Below the pieces are notes generated by a model. It worked only from the letters and a program-made list of their open reading frames with translations. It did no database searches and had not been told where the DNA came from. From contig NZ_CAJYVQ010000002.1 of the NCBI RefSeq assembly GCF_913778665.1, forward strand, positions 496,001 to 560,000: a stretch of 64,000 nucleotides of DNA, written 5' to 3'. Below, one piece after another: positions 17,694-27,800 of this stretch; the first letter of the stretch is position 1, and each line of letters begins with the position of its first letter. Both the position numbers and the translations under genes were made by a program. This DNA comes from an uncultured Stenotrophomonas sp. (GTDB lineage: Bacteria > Pseudomonadota > Gammaproteobacteria > Xanthomonadales > Xanthomonadaceae).

Positions 17694-18596
17694 CTACCGC
17701 ACCGGCACCGGCACATTGCAGAGATCGATATGCCCCGCCGGGCGCTTGTAGAAGTCATCCACGCGATTGCGTCGCGCCTCCACCGTCTCGGCGAAGGTCT
17801 TCGAATCGGTGCGCAGCACCTGGATCGGTGTGCGCTCGGCCACCGGCACATCGCTGGCGCGGCGGATCGACACGATCGGCGTGCGCAGCTTCGGGTCGGT
17901 GTAGAAGCCCATCGGCGCCGGCCCACGCGGGATCGCGCTGAGCAGCTCCATGCCCTTCAGCACGCGGCCGACCAGGGTGATGTTGCGGTCCAGCTGGCGC
18001 GGTGACTGGCCGGTCACTACGTACAGTTCAGCACCGATGCTGCTGTCTTCCTCGTTGCTGCGGCCGGCACCGAGCATCCCGTAGCAGTGCGCCAGCCAGG
18101 CCTTGCCGGCCTGCGGGTCCTGGCCGACCGGGAAGCCGTCGACGAAACCGGTCTGTGCCGCCCAGCCGTCACGGTCCGGCAGCACGCTCACCTTCAGGCC
18201 GGCGCTGGCGCGTTCGAACTCGGCCGGCAGCTTGCGCGCGGCGCTGCCGAACGGCCTGGCCTTGGCCGCGTCATCGGCGTCAGCGTCGCCGAACTGCACC
18301 ACGAAGTTGTCCTGTGAGCGGTAGATGCTGGTGCCATCCCAGAAGTGCTCATGGGCGAAGGTCTGGATGTTGGCGACATGGCGCGGAGCGAACTGCGGTG
18401 CCAGCTCGATGATCACCCGCCCGGCCGGCAGGTCCATATACAGCAGGTTGGCCGGGTCCGGAGTGCGCCAGTCGCTGGCCGCCGAGGCGTCGAGGATCTG
18501 CTGCGGGCTGCGGTACGGGGCGGCCGCGCTGGCCAGCGAGGGCAGCAGGCAGGCCAGGGCGAGGGCGGTCAGGGCAAGGCGACGGCGGTGCGGCAT
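17694..18596 (-). CDS. Cyclophilin-type peptidyl-prolyl cis-trans isomerase, exported
   Basis: Predicted periplasmic protein of 300 residues. Signal peptide [25 protein letters not shown]. The cyclophilin domain starts near [30 protein letters not shown] and includes [17 protein letters not shown] and [40 protein letters not shown]. These are the beta-barrel core and active-site loop, though the catalytic-Arg segment is altered ([13 protein letters not shown]). A C-terminal extension of about 60 residues follows. Members assist folding of outer-membrane or periplasmic proteins. Single gene ending four bases from a non-coding gap. Confidence 0.85.
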   Translation of the reverse strand: MPHRRRLALTALALACLLPSLASAAAPYRSPQQILDASAASDWRTPDPANLLYMDLPAGRVIIELAPQFAPRHVANIQTFAHEHFWDGTSIYRSQDNFVVQFGDADADDAAKARPFGSAARKLPAEFERASAGLKVSVLPDRDGWAAQTGFVDGFPVGQDPQAGKAWLAHCYGMLGAGRSNEEDSSIGAELYVVTGQSPRQLDRNITLVGRVLKGMELLSAIPRGPAPMGFYTDPKLRTPIVSIRRASDVPVAERTPIQVLRTDSKTFAETVEARRNRVDDFYKRPAGHIDLCNVPVPVR

Positions 18597-18677
18597 GGGA
18601 TCCCCGGAACATGAACGAGGGTTCGATTCTGCGCGAGCGCACCGGTCTCGCCAACCGGCAGGATGACTAACGACACA

Positions 18678-18721
18678 TTCGCTATGGCGAACTTCGCACT
18701 ACTGTGGACTTCAACGTAGTG
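18678..18721 (+). promoter_or_regulatory. Candidate PadR operator region
   Basis: Two dyads lie just upstream of the PadR gene: TTCGCTATGGCGAA (18678-18691) and CACTAC-N13-GTAGTG (18697-18721). PadR regulators usually repress their own operon through such dyads. No binding data; this is inference from position and symmetry. Confidence 0.4.
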
Positions 18722-18732
18722 GAGGGCCGGTC

Positions 18733-19098
18733 ATGGTCGAAGACGATGTCCAGCTGAAAAAGTTCCAGAAGGAGCTGAGCGCCGGAACGGTGTCGCTGGC
18801 CCTGCTGGCGGTGCTGGCCCGGGCCGGCGAGCCGCTGTACGGCTACCTCATTGCCAAGGAGCTGGAGCGGGTGGGCGAGGGCGTGCTGAGCGGCAAGCAG
18901 AGCGCGCTGTACCCGGTGCTGCGCAACCTGGAAGGCGCCGGGCTGCTGGAAAGCCATGTCGAGCCATCCAGCAGCGGGCCACCGCGGCGCTACTACCGCA
19001 TCAATGATCGTGGCCTTCAGGTGCTGGCGCAGTGGCGCCAGGCCTGGCAGGCCACCCGCGATTCCGTCGATTCCGTGTTGGAGGGGGTACCGCAATGA
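18733..19098 (+). CDS. PadR family transcriptional regulator
   Basis: 121-residue DNA-binding protein. Winged-helix PadR features are visible: LALLAVLARAGEPLYGYLIAKEL, then the wing region SALYPVLRNLEGAGLLES and RRYYRINDRGLQVL. PadR proteins typically repress membrane or efflux genes and respond to small molecules. ATGA overlap with the next gene shows a coupled operon, so the partner membrane protein is the likely target or co-sensor. The ATG at 18733 has GGAGG at 18721-18725. Confidence 0.9.
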   Translation: MVEDDVQLKKFQKELSAGTVSLALLAVLARAGEPLYGYLIAKELERVGEGVLSGKQSALYPVLRNLEGAGLLESHVEPSSSGPPRRYYRINDRGLQVLAQWRQAWQATRDSVDSVLEGVPQ

Positions 19099-20084
19099 AC
19101 GACCCGAGCCTGGCAGGCGTTGCCCTGCCGAACACCATTCCACAGTACCTGGCGCAGCTGCGGGCGGCGCTGGAAGGCGCCGACCCGGCGATGGTGCAGG
19201 ATGCGCTCTACGACGCCGAGGAGTACCTGCGTTCGGAGCTGGCTGCGCAGCCCGGCCGCAGCGAGGCCGAGGTGATCGCTGACGTGGCCGGCAGCTACGG
19301 TGCGCCGGACGAAGTGGCCGAGATCTACCGCGAGACCGAAGTGACGGTGAACCGCGCGCTGCGTACGCCGCGTGCGGATACCGCGCCGGTGCTGCGTGCG
19401 GCGGCGGAAGCCAGTGGCGTCGAGCCGGCCGCACCGCCGCCGGCGCCTGTGCAACGTTCGCTGCTGGCGCGCTTCTTTGGCGTGGTGGCCGATCCGCATA
19501 CCTACGGCGCGCTGTTCTACATGCTGCTGTCGCTGGCTACCGGCATCTTCTTCTTCACCTGGGTGGTGACCGGCCTGTCATTGTCGTTGGGCCTGCTGAT
19601 CCTGATCGTCGGCATTCCGCTGACCGTGCTGTTCTTCGGCTCGGTGCGCGGGCTGGCGCTGCTGGAAGGGCGGCTGGTGGAAGCGCTGCTGGGCGAGCGC
19701 ATGCCGCGCCGTCCGCGCTACACCGACCGCAGCCGCAGCTGGCTGCAGCGCATCGGCGACATGTTCACCGATGGCCGCACCTGGCTGACGCTGCTGTACT
19801 TCGTGCTGATGCTGCCGCTGGGCGTGGTCTACTTCACCATCGCGGTGACGCTGCTGTCGCTGTCGCTGGGCCTGATCTGGGCGCCGGTGGCGGCGATCTT
19901 CAGTGGCGAGATTCCGGGCGTGTACGTCGATGGCGTGAATGTACTGCCGATGGCTGCATCGCCGCTGGTGGCGATCGCGGTCGCCGCGGTGGGCGTGCTG
20001 CTGTTGCTGTTGACGATGCATCTGGCGCGCGGCATCGGCAAGCTGCACGGGTTGATCGCCAAGCACCTGCTGGTGCGACTGTAG
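19095..20084 (+). CDS. HAAS/DUF1700-like membrane sensor protein
   Basis: 329-residue inner-membrane protein. The N-terminal soluble helical part (YLAQLRAALEGADPAMVQDALYDAEEYLRSEL, about residues 15-95) matches the HAAS signalling domain that accompanies PadR regulators. Four to six hydrophobic segments of a 'putative sensor' domain follow (LFYMLLSLATGIFFFTWVVTGLSLSL; TLLYFVLMLPLGVVYFTIAVTLLSLSLGL). The HAAS/PadR pairing is a recurring module, probably for envelope-stress or drug sensing. The start overlaps the PadR stop. The ligand is unknown. Confidence 0.8.
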   Translation: MNDPSLAGVALPNTIPQYLAQLRAALEGADPAMVQDALYDAEEYLRSELAAQPGRSEAEVIADVAGSYGAPDEVAEIYRETEVTVNRALRTPRADTAPVLRAAAEASGVEPAAPPPAPVQRSLLARFFGVVADPHTYGALFYMLLSLATGIFFFTWVVTGLSLSLGLLILIVGIPLTVLFFGSVRGLALLEGRLVEALLGERMPRRPRYTDRSRSWLQRIGDMFTDGRTWLTLLYFVLMLPLGVVYFTIAVTLLSLSLGLIWAPVAAIFSGEIPGVYVDGVNVLPMAASPLVAIAVAAVGVLLLLLTMHLARGIGKLHGLIAKHLLVRL

Positions 20085-20109
20085 GCGGTAGGGGGGATCC
20101 GGTCGAACT

Positions 20110-20146
20110 GGGTCAGAGCCCTTTCCGTTGGAAAGGGATCCGACCC
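20110..20146. repeat. 37-bp inverted repeat (GGGTC...GACCC family), second copy
   Basis: GGGTCAGAGCCCTTTCC, a GTT loop, then GGAAAGGGATCCGACCC: the same family as the copy at 9216 but in inverted orientation, with the asymmetric AGAGC/GGATC shoulders kept. It lies between convergent genes. Confidence 0.75.
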
Positions 20147-20168
20147 GGGCTTCCGGGCAGAGCGGGGA

Positions 20169-21476
20169 CTACCCCGCCTTGCGCCGCAACGGGGTGACGT
20201 TGCTCTTTTTCTTCGTTGCCTTCGCCGCTGGGGCTTCGGCATGCGCGGCGAAGAAGTCGCGCACCTTCGGGTACACCACCTCGCGCCAGCGGCGGCCGCT
20301 GAAGATGCCGTAATGGCCGGCACCTGCGACGATGAAATGCTCGCGGCGGTCAGCAGCAATGCCGGTGCACAGCGCCTGCGCAGCTTCGGTCTGGCCGAGG
20401 CCGGCGATGTCGTCCAGCTCGCCTTCAATGCTCAGCAGGGCGGTGTCACGGATCGCCGACGGATCGACCTTTTCGCCATTGACCACCCACTCGCCACGCG
20501 GCAGCAGGAAGTCCTGGAACACCACGCGGATGGTATCCAGGTAGTACTTGGCCGGCATGTCCAGCACCGCGTTGTACTCGTCATAGAAACGACGGTGCGC
20601 GTCGGCGTCTTCCAGGTCGCCCTTGACCAGGTCAGTGTAGAAATCCCAGTGCGAGCTGAAATGACGGCTGGGGTTCATCGACAGGAAGCCGGCGTGCTGC
20701 AGGAAACCGGGATACACGCGGCGGCCGGCGCCGGGATAGCTCGGCGGCACGGTGTGGATGACGTTGTTCTCGAACCACGACAGCGGGTTCTGCGTGGCCA
20801 GGTTGTTCACTGCGGTCGGGCTGCAGCGCGCATCGATCGGGCCACCCATCATCACCAGCGTGCGCGGCGTCGGTTCGCCTCGGCTGGCCATCAGCGAAAC
20901 CGCGGCCAGCACCGGCACGGTCGGCTGGCACACGCTGACCACGTGCAGGCGCTCGACGCCGAGGTGGCGGATGAATTCCTGGATGTAGGCGATGTAGTCG
21001 TCCAGGCCGAACTCGCCTTCGCTGGCCGGCACCATGCGCGCATCCACCCAGTCGGTGACGTACACGCGGTGGTCGCGCAGCAGGGTGCGCACAGTATCGC
21101 GCAGCAGGGTGGCGTGGTGGCCGGACAGCGGCGCCACCACCAGCACGAACGGCTGGTTGAGCATCGTGTGCAGCTGGTCGGCTTCATTGCTGTGGCGCTT
21201 GAAGCGCAGCAGCTTGCAGAACGGCTTGCTCACTTCTTCGTGCACGACGATCGGCACGCGCTCGCCATCGACCTCGATTTCGTTGATGCCCCATTCGGGC
21301 TTCTCGTAATCCTTGCCGATGCGATGGAACAATTCGTTGACCGCGGCCAGCCGATCGGCACCCGGCATCTGCGACCACCAGTGGCCCGGGTTGGCGAAGA
21401 ATTTGGCGTTGGCCTGGGCCTGGTGCACCCAAGGGGCGAGCAGGTTGCGGGTCAGTTCGTGCAGTTGATAGAGCAT
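20169..21476 (-). CDS. phaZ: Intracellular polyhydroxyalkanoate depolymerase (PhaZ-type)
   Basis: 435-residue cytoplasmic or granule-associated alpha/beta hydrolase that degrades stored poly-3-hydroxybutyrate. The opening MLYQLHELTRNLLAP and block WGINEIEVDGERVPIVVHEEV are typical of the PhaZ1/DUF3141-free depolymerase family. The nucleophile is Cys in a lipase-box-like VVSVCQPTVPVL, as in Ralstonia PhaZ. The acid/base region is IEGELDDIAGLGQTEAA and GAGHYGIFSGRRW. A Lys/Ala-rich tail (KATKKKSNVTPLRRKAG) ends the protein. No polymer synthase or phasin gene is in the window, so the physiological substrate is unconfirmed. Confidence 0.88.
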   Translation of the reverse strand: MLYQLHELTRNLLAPWVHQAQANAKFFANPGHWWSQMPGADRLAAVNELFHRIGKDYEKPEWGINEIEVDGERVPIVVHEEVSKPFCKLLRFKRHSNEADQLHTMLNQPFVLVVAPLSGHHATLLRDTVRTLLRDHRVYVTDWVDARMVPASEGEFGLDDYIAYIQEFIRHLGVERLHVVSVCQPTVPVLAAVSLMASRGEPTPRTLVMMGGPIDARCSPTAVNNLATQNPLSWFENNVIHTVPPSYPGAGRRVYPGFLQHAGFLSMNPSRHFSSHWDFYTDLVKGDLEDADAHRRFYDEYNAVLDMPAKYYLDTIRVVFQDFLLPRGEWVVNGEKVDPSAIRDTALLSIEGELDDIAGLGQTEAAQALCTGIAADRREHFIVAGAGHYGIFSGRRWREVVYPKVRDFFAAHAEAPAAKATKKKSNVTPLRRKAG

Positions 21477-21569
21477 GACGACCGAATATGTATGGTCATA
21501 TGTTGCCGCGCAGCATATCCCATCCGGGTGTCCCGCAGGTTAAGTTGGCTGAAAATAATGAATCCGGAT

Positions 21570-22160
21570 TCACACCCGTTCCAGCGCCGCCGCGTCTCCG
21601 GCCAGGGCGGGGCCGAGCCAGCAGTGCGACCCCACCGGCTGCAGGCCATGCCGTGCCAGCAGCCGGCGGTAGCTGCGCGCCGGGCGGGCCTGGAAGCCCT
21701 CGTGGTCGCCGTCGAACTCGTCCTCGGCGGCAAAGGTTTCCAGGAAGGCCACACCGCCGGTCAGCTCGGCCACACCGGCCAGGCCGGCACGCAGCTCCCG
21801 ATCGGGCACGTAGTGCATCACGTCCGAACACACCAGCAGATCGACCGGGGCGCAGGGCCGCAGCCAGGCGAAATCGCCGAAGCCGGCCAGGTGCAGGTTG
21901 CGGGTGCGCCCGTAGCGGCGCACAGCGTACTCGCTGCTGTCGAAGCCGAGGTATTCGACCTTCGGACGCAGCTTCAGCAGCGGAGCGCGCCAGGCGCCTT
22001 CGCCGCAGCCGATGTCCAGCACGCTGCGGATCGGTCGTTCCAGGTAGTACTCGGCGCTGGCCACGGCCAGGGCCACCTTGCGCGCCAGGCGGGCGCTGCC
22101 GCCGATGTCGGCGCGGCGGTACCAGCGCTGGAAGTAGGCGGCGTCGTAGGTCTTGTCCAT
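21570..22160 (-). CDS. Class I SAM-dependent methyltransferase
   Basis: 196-residue cytoplasmic enzyme with a Rossmann fold: SAM-binding motif I SVLDIGCGEGAW (about residues 45-56), an acidic loop FDSSEYAVRRYG, and motif IV-like LLVCSDVMHYVPD. No accessory domain shows the substrate, which is unknown. Start MDKTYDAAYFQRWY is typical of this subgroup. Single gene, divergent from hemJ with about 150 bases between them. Confidence 0.85.
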   Translation of the reverse strand: MDKTYDAAYFQRWYRRADIGGSARLARKVALAVASAEYYLERPIRSVLDIGCGEGAWRAPLLKLRPKVEYLGFDSSEYAVRRYGRTRNLHLAGFGDFAWLRPCAPVDLLVCSDVMHYVPDRELRAGLAGVAELTGGVAFLETFAAEDEFDGDHEGFQARPARSYRRLLARHGLQPVGSHCWLGPALAGDAAALERV

Positions 22161-22309
22161 GCAGGCGTCGTGCGGTCGGGAAAACGGCGCCTATCGTACG
22201 GCGTCGCGGCGCGCCATGCGTCGATCCGTCGCGGCGGCGTCGCGCGGAGGGGATCGGCCATGGCATGCGAGAATGGCCGCCCATCTACGCCAGCCGCCGG
22301 AGCGAGCGC

Positions 22310-22765
22310 ATGCAGAGCTACTACTGGGTGAAGACCTTCCACATCGTGTTCGTGGTGGCGTGGATGGCCACGGTGTTCTATCTGCCGCGCATCCTGGTGA
22401 ACCTGGCCGAGACGGCGGGGCAACCGGCAGTGACCGAGCGCCTGCAGCTGATGGGCCTGCGCCTGTACCGCTTCGGCCATTCGATGTTCGGCCTGGCCTT
22501 CCTGCTGGGCCTGGCGCTGTGGCTGGGCTACAAGATCATTCCCGATTTCCCGACCATGGTCGCGCCGGGCGGCGCCGGTTGGCTGCACGCCAAGCTGGGG
22601 CTGGTGGTGGCCCTGCTGGCGTACTTCATCTGGATCGGGCAGCTGCTGAAGGGCGTGGCCAAGGGCCGCGCGCTGCCGTCGTCGCGCGCACTGCGCTGGA
22701 TCAACGAGATCCCACTGCTGGCGTTCATTCCGATCGTGTGGCTGGTGCTGGCCAAGCCGTTCTAA
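22310..22765 (+). CDS. hemJ: Protoporphyrinogen IX oxidase HemJ
   Basis: 151-residue inner-membrane protein with four helices (UPF0093/HemJ family). It oxidises protoporphyrinogen IX to protoporphyrin IX in heme synthesis. Key features are YYWVKTFHIVFVVAWMATVFYLPRI with the conserved His near residue 11, RLYRFGHSMFGLAFLLGL, and HAKLGLVVALLAYFIW. The start at 22310 is the only one giving the family N-terminus. It is convergent with accA; three small palindromes fill the gap. Confidence 0.88.
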   Translation: MQSYYWVKTFHIVFVVAWMATVFYLPRILVNLAETAGQPAVTERLQLMGLRLYRFGHSMFGLAFLLGLALWLGYKIIPDFPTMVAPGGAGWLHAKLGLVVALLAYFIWIGQLLKGVAKGRALPSSRALRWINEIPLLAFIPIVWLVLAKPF

Positions 22766-22771
22766 GGCCCT

Positions 22772-22857
22772 GGATCCACGCCCTGCGTGGACATGCCGCG
22801 TCCATCCACGCCATGCGTGGATGGGCCCTTGCAGAGTCGAGCATGGCCCGACTCTAC
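22772..22857. repeat. Cluster of three REP-like palindromes between hemJ and accA
   Basis: Three consecutive dyads: GGATCCACGCCCTGCGTGGA (22772-22791), CATCCACGCCATGCGTGGAT (from 22803) and GCAGAGTCGAGC...GACTCTAC (22831-22857, the last on the minus strand beginning GTAGAGTCGGGCC). The position between convergent genes suggests a bidirectional transcript end. Confidence 0.75.
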
Positions 22858-22876
22858 AGACAGGCAACGTGGCCGA

Positions 22877-23836
22877 TCAGGCCGCTTCGTAGGTGCCGTA
22901 GCTGCGCAGGCGCGCGTAGCGCTGTTCCAGCAGCTGTTCGGTGGACAGCTTTTCCAGCGCGTCCAGTTCGTTCAGCAGCACCGCCTTCAGGCGCTTGGCC
23001 ATCTGCGTCGGGTTGCGGTGGGCGCCGCCGGTCGGCTCGCGCACGACCTTGTCGACCAGGCCCAGGCTCTTCAGGCGTGGAGCGGTCAGGCCCAGCTGCT
23101 CGGCAGCATCCTTGGCCTTGCCGGCGTCCTTCCACAGGATAGACGCGCAGCCTTCCGGGGTGATGGTCGAGTACACCGCGTATTCCAGCATCACGGTGCG
23201 GTCGCCCACGCCCAGCGCCAGCGCGCCGCCGGAGCCGCCTTCACCGATCACGGTGCAGATGATCGGCACCTTCAGTTCGGCCATCTCGATCAGGTTGCGC
23301 GCGATCGCTTCGGACTGGCCTCGCGATTCGGCGTCGATGCCCGGCCAGGCGCCGGCGGTGTCGATCAGGGTCAGCACCGGCAGGCCGAAGCGCTCGGCCA
23401 ACTTCATCAGGCGAAGGGCCTTGCGGTAGCCCTCCGGCTTGGGCATGCCGAAGTTGCGCTTGATCTTTTCCTTGGTGTCGCGACCCTTCTGGTGGCCGAT
23501 CACCATCACCGAGCGGCCATTGATGCGGGCCAGGCCGCCCATGATGGCCTTGTCGTCGGCGAAGGCGCGATCACCGGCCAGCTCCTGGAACTCATCGCAG
23601 ATGATGCGCAGGTAGTCGGCGGTGTACGGGCGCGACGGGTGGCGGGCCAGCTGCAGCACCTGCCACGAGGTCAGGTTGCGGAAGATCTGCGCGGTGCGCA
23701 TGCGCAGCTTGTCCTGCAGCGCGTGCACTTCCGCCTCGACATTGACCGCCGGCCCGGCGCTGGCGTTGCGCAGTTCCTGGATCTTGGCTTCCAGGTCGGC
23801 GATGGGTTGCTCGAAGTCGAGGTAGTTCGGATTCAT
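22877..23836 (-). CDS. accA: Acetyl-CoA carboxylase carboxyltransferase subunit alpha
   Basis: 319-residue cytoplasmic subunit that, with AccD, transfers the carboxyl group from biotin to acetyl-CoA to make malonyl-CoA. It starts [19 protein letters not shown]; the frame opens 18 codons earlier without family similarity. Conserved blocks include [38 protein letters not shown] and [15 protein letters not shown]. It is the last gene of the translation/envelope cluster, after dnaE and a lipoprotein gene, as in many gammaproteobacteria where dnaE-accA are neighbours. Confidence 0.97.
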   Translation of the reverse strand: MNPNYLDFEQPIADLEAKIQELRNASAGPAVNVEAEVHALQDKLRMRTAQIFRNLTSWQVLQLARHPSRPYTADYLRIICDEFQELAGDRAFADDKAIMGGLARINGRSVMVIGHQKGRDTKEKIKRNFGMPKPEGYRKALRLMKLAERFGLPVLTLIDTAGAWPGIDAESRGQSEAIARNLIEMAELKVPIICTVIGEGGSGGALALGVGDRTVMLEYAVYSTITPEGCASILWKDAGKAKDAAEQLGLTAPRLKSLGLVDKVVREPTGGAHRNPTQMAKRLKAVLLNELDALEKLSTEQLLEQRYARLRSYGTYEAA

Positions 23837-23949
23837 CGGAAGCCGTCGTGTAAAGAAGGGGGGAATTCTAGCCGAATGCGTGCAAAGCACCCGTACGCCG
23901 TCGTCTGGAGGGCGACGGTAGCGCAGCCGGGCAGGGCGCGCCAGTCAGC

Positions 23950-24819
23950 TCAGGGCACCACCAGCGCGCTGCGGCCCATCAGCTGGCCGCGCTGGGACAC
24001 GAAGTCGTTGTAGGCCTCGTTGGCCTCCCGGCCCTGGTCGGCGCCGAGGGTGGCGGTGGCCGAGGTGAACGCCATCTGCGCGGCGAAGTCCTGCTTGCGC
24101 AGGGCCTTCTGTTCATCGGCGGTGGTCGCCTTCAGCCAGCGCGCATAGACCTCGCGCAGCGGCGCAGCATGAGCCTCGAAGGCCGGCACCAGCGCCGGCA
24201 GGCTGGCCGGGGCGGGTTCCAGGCGGTAGGCCGGGGCCACGTAGCCGGCCGGCTGTTCACGCTTGAATGCGCCCGGCGCGCCCATGCCGTCTTCAACGTA
24301 GGCGATGAAGTCCGGCGCGGTGAACACCTTGGCCACGATCTGGCCACCGCTGGAATCGACGTGGGCCACCACCTTTTCCTTCGGAAACGGTTCGCGCACG
24401 CCGTAGGTCCATGTCTTGTCGATGAACAGCGCGTGGCTCTTCTCGAACGGGCCCTCGAAGTTGACCCCTCCCAGCTCGATTCCGGTGTTGCCGACGCCGA
24501 AGTTCTTCAGCTTGCTCTCGTCGGTGACGTAGATCTCGCGGGCAATCACGTATTCGCTCAGGGTCGGGTTGATCAGGCCGCCGCGGCCATCGACGTAGAC
24601 GATGAAGCGTACGTCGCCGAGTCTGTCGGTGTGCAGGCGATGCTCGCCGACCGCCAGCGAGACCGGACGCGAGCCCTGTGCGGCCACTGGCAGCTCCTTG
24701 CCATCAATGCTCAGCGCCAGCGGCGTGTCGGTCGGGTTGTCGATCTGGAAGTCGATCTTCGACGGCGAGCAGGCAGCCAGCGCCAGCGCGGCGGCGAACG
24801 GGAGCAGCAGGGTCTTCAT
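23950..24819 (-). CDS. Lipoprotein of unknown function
   Basis: 289-residue predicted lipoprotein: MKTLLLPFAAALALAAC is a signal with lipobox LAAC. After it, FQIDNPTDTPLALSIDGKEL resembles the first beta-sandwich strands seen in small envelope domains. A central part VVAHVDSSGGQIVAKVFTAPDFIAYVED and a helical C-terminus follow. I do not recognise the family. It lies between dnaE and accA on the same strand. The start at 24819 is chosen for the signal peptide; the frame opens 16 codons earlier. Confidence 0.75.
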   Translation of the reverse strand: MKTLLLPFAAALALAACSPSKIDFQIDNPTDTPLALSIDGKELPVAAQGSRPVSLAVGEHRLHTDRLGDVRFIVYVDGRGGLINPTLSEYVIAREIYVTDESKLKNFGVGNTGIELGGVNFEGPFEKSHALFIDKTWTYGVREPFPKEKVVAHVDSSGGQIVAKVFTAPDFIAYVEDGMGAPGAFKREQPAGYVAPAYRLEPAPASLPALVPAFEAHAAPLREVYARWLKATTADEQKALRKQDFAAQMAFTSATATLGADQGREANEAYNDFVSQRGQLMGRSALVVP

Positions 24820-24883
24820 CGGCGATCGTCCTTGATATCTGGAACGGGAGAACAGGGGGGGCAGCAAAACCGGAGCGCCCGCC

Positions 24884-27800
24884 TCAGCTGGCCCATGGTG
24901 GGCTGTAGCGCACCTTCAGCGTGCGCACGGCCGGGTCGGCGCGCAGCGCCTCCAGCAGCTTGGAGTCAATGCGTACTGCGCTCTGCCCGGAGACATCGAG
25001 CATGCCGGCGACGCCACCCTGCGGGCCCTTCAGCAGCAGGTCGAGGCGCAGCGGTGTGCGGCCCGGGCGATGGCGGTCGAGCAGGGCATTGACGCGCTCC
25101 CAGACCGGGCGCTGCTGGCGCAGGTCCAGCCGCAGCGACAGCCGCGTGGCGTAGTTGGCGCAGACCTCATCGAAGTCCCAGCACTGGCGGATGCGCAGCG
25201 CGTAGCCGCCGTTGAACTCGTCTTCGCGCAGGCCGCCCTTGACCACCAGGATGCGGTCCTTGGTCATCAGGTGGCCGAACTCGGCCATCGCGTCGGAGAA
25301 CGCGCTGCACTCGACGCGGCCGCGGCCATCTTCCAGCTGGATGAAGATCTGGCTCTCGCCCTTGCGGCGCACGCCGACCACCTGGCCGGCCAGCACGGTC
25401 TGCACTTCCGGGCGCCAGCGCTTCTCGCCGCCACCGCCGCCCCCGCTGTTGGCGCTCCAGATCTTCTCCACCGCGCCCAGATCGTTGCCGACCAGGTCGC
25501 GCACATCGTCGCGCCACGGATCGAACGGGTGGCCGCTGAGGTAGAAGCCCAGCGTGTCCCGCTCGCCGTTCAGGCGCTGCAGCAAGGGCCATTCCTCGGC
25601 CTGGGGCAGGTCCAGCTGGATCGTGGTCGCGCTCGGGTCGGGACCACCGAACAGCGAGTTCTGCCCCGAAGCGCGCTCGCGTGCCATCTGGTCGGTGGCC
25701 TTGATGACTTCCGGCAGCTGCAGCATCAGCGAGGCGCGGTTGTGGCCGAGTTCGTCCAGCGCACCGCAGTTGATCATCGCTTCCAGCGTGCGCCGGTTGA
25801 GCTTGGCCGAGCCGACGCGGGTGCAGAAGTCGAGCAGGTCCTTGAACTCGCCGCCCTTCAGGCGCTCGTCCACCACCGCTTCGCAGGCACCCTGGCCGAC
25901 ACCCTTGATCGCGCCCAGGCCGTACTGGATCGTGTCCGGGGTGACCGCTTCGAACATGAAGGCCGACTGGTTCACCTTCGGCGGCAGCACGGTCAGGCCG
26001 AGGTTGCGCACCTCGTCGAGGAAGCCGACCACCTTGTCGGTGTTGTCCAGGTCGGAGGACAGCGTCGCGGCCATGAACTCGGCCGGGTAGTGGCGCTTGA
26101 GCCATGCGGTCTGGTAGCTGACCAGCGCGTATGCAGCGGCGTGCGACTTGTTGAAGCCGTAGCCGGCGAATTTCTCCATCAGGTCGAAGATGGCGTCGGC
26201 CTTGGCCTCGTCCACGCCGTCCTTGGCCGCACCTTCGCGGAAGATCTCGCGGTGCTTGGCCATTTCGGCCGGCACCTTCTTGCCCATTGCACGGCGCAGC
26301 AGGTCGGCGCCGCCCAGCGAGTAGCCGCCGACGATCTGCGCCATCTGCATGACCTGCTCCTGGTACACCATGATGCCGTAGGTGTCCTTCAGGATCGCTT
26401 CGGTGCGCGGATCGGGATAGATGATTTCTTCCTGGCCGTGCTTACGCGCATTGAAGGAGGGAATCAGGTCCATCGGGCCGGGGCGGTACAGCGACACCAG
26501 CGCGATCAGGTCTTCGAAGCGGTCGGGGCGCGCGTCCTTCAGCAGGCGGCGCATGCCCGAGGATTCGAACTGGAACACCGCGCCGGTGTTGCCGTTGGCG
26601 AAGATGTCCTTGTAGGTAGCCGTGTCGTCGAGCGGAATCGCGGCGATGTCCACCGGCGGGATGCCAGCGCGCTCATGGCGCTTGTTGATCGCCTTCACCG
26701 CCCAGTCGATGATGGTCAGCGTGCGCAGGCCGAGGAAGTCGAACTTCACCAGGCCCACTTCTTCCACGTCGTTCTTGTCGAACTGGGTGACCGGGTTCTT
26801 GCCGAGGCCGTTCTCGTCATGTTCGGCGTACAGCGGGCAGAACTCGCTCAGCGGCTCGGGGCCGATCACCACGCCACCGGCGTGCTTGCCGGCGTTGCGG
26901 GTCAGGTCTTCCAGCTGCAGCGCCAGGTCGATCAGGTCGCGGACATCGTCCTCGGTCTCGTAGCGCTGGATCAGTTCCGGCGAGGCCATTTCCGAGCTGG
27001 GGCCTTCCTTGCCCTTGCCCAGTGCATCCTTCAGGTGGATGCCGAGGATGTTCGGGATCAGCTTGGAAACGCCGTCGACCAGGCCGTACGGGAAACCGAG
27101 CACGCGGCCGGAGTCGCGCACCACCGCCTTGGCGGCCATGGTGCCGTAGGTGATGATCTGGCTGACGCGCTCGCGCCCGTACTTGCGCGCGACGTAGTCG
27201 ATCACCTCGTCGCGGCGGTCCATGCAGAAGTCGATGTCGAAGTCGGGCATCGACACGCGTTCCGGGTTGAGGAAGCGCTCGAACAGCAGGTTGTACGGCA
27301 GCGGGTCCAGATCGGTGATCTTCAGCGCCCACGCCACCAGCGAACCGGCACCCGAACCACGGCCTGGGCCGATCGGGATGCCCTGGTTCTTGCCCCACTG
27401 GATGAAGTCGGCCACGATCAGGAAGTAGCCGGGGAAACCCATCTTGATGATGGTGTTGAGCTCGAATTCCAGGCGCTCGAAGTAGTCTTCGCGGGTCTTG
27501 CCCGGCGCCAGCGGATTTTTCTCCAGGCGCTCTTCCAGGCCGTCGCGCGACATCTTCTGGATCCAGGTGTCCAGGGTCTCGTCGTCGGGCACCGGGTAGT
27601 TGGGCAGGAAGTAGGTGCCCAGCCGCATCTCGATGTTGCAGCGCTCGGCCAGCGCCAGCGTGTTGTCGATCGCATCGGGGATGTCGGCGAACAGCGCGCA
27701 CATCTCCTCGGCCGACTTCAGGTACTGCTGGTCGCTGTATTCGCGCGGCCGCTTGGGATCATCCAGCACGCGGCCGGTGGAAATGCATACGCGCGCTTCG

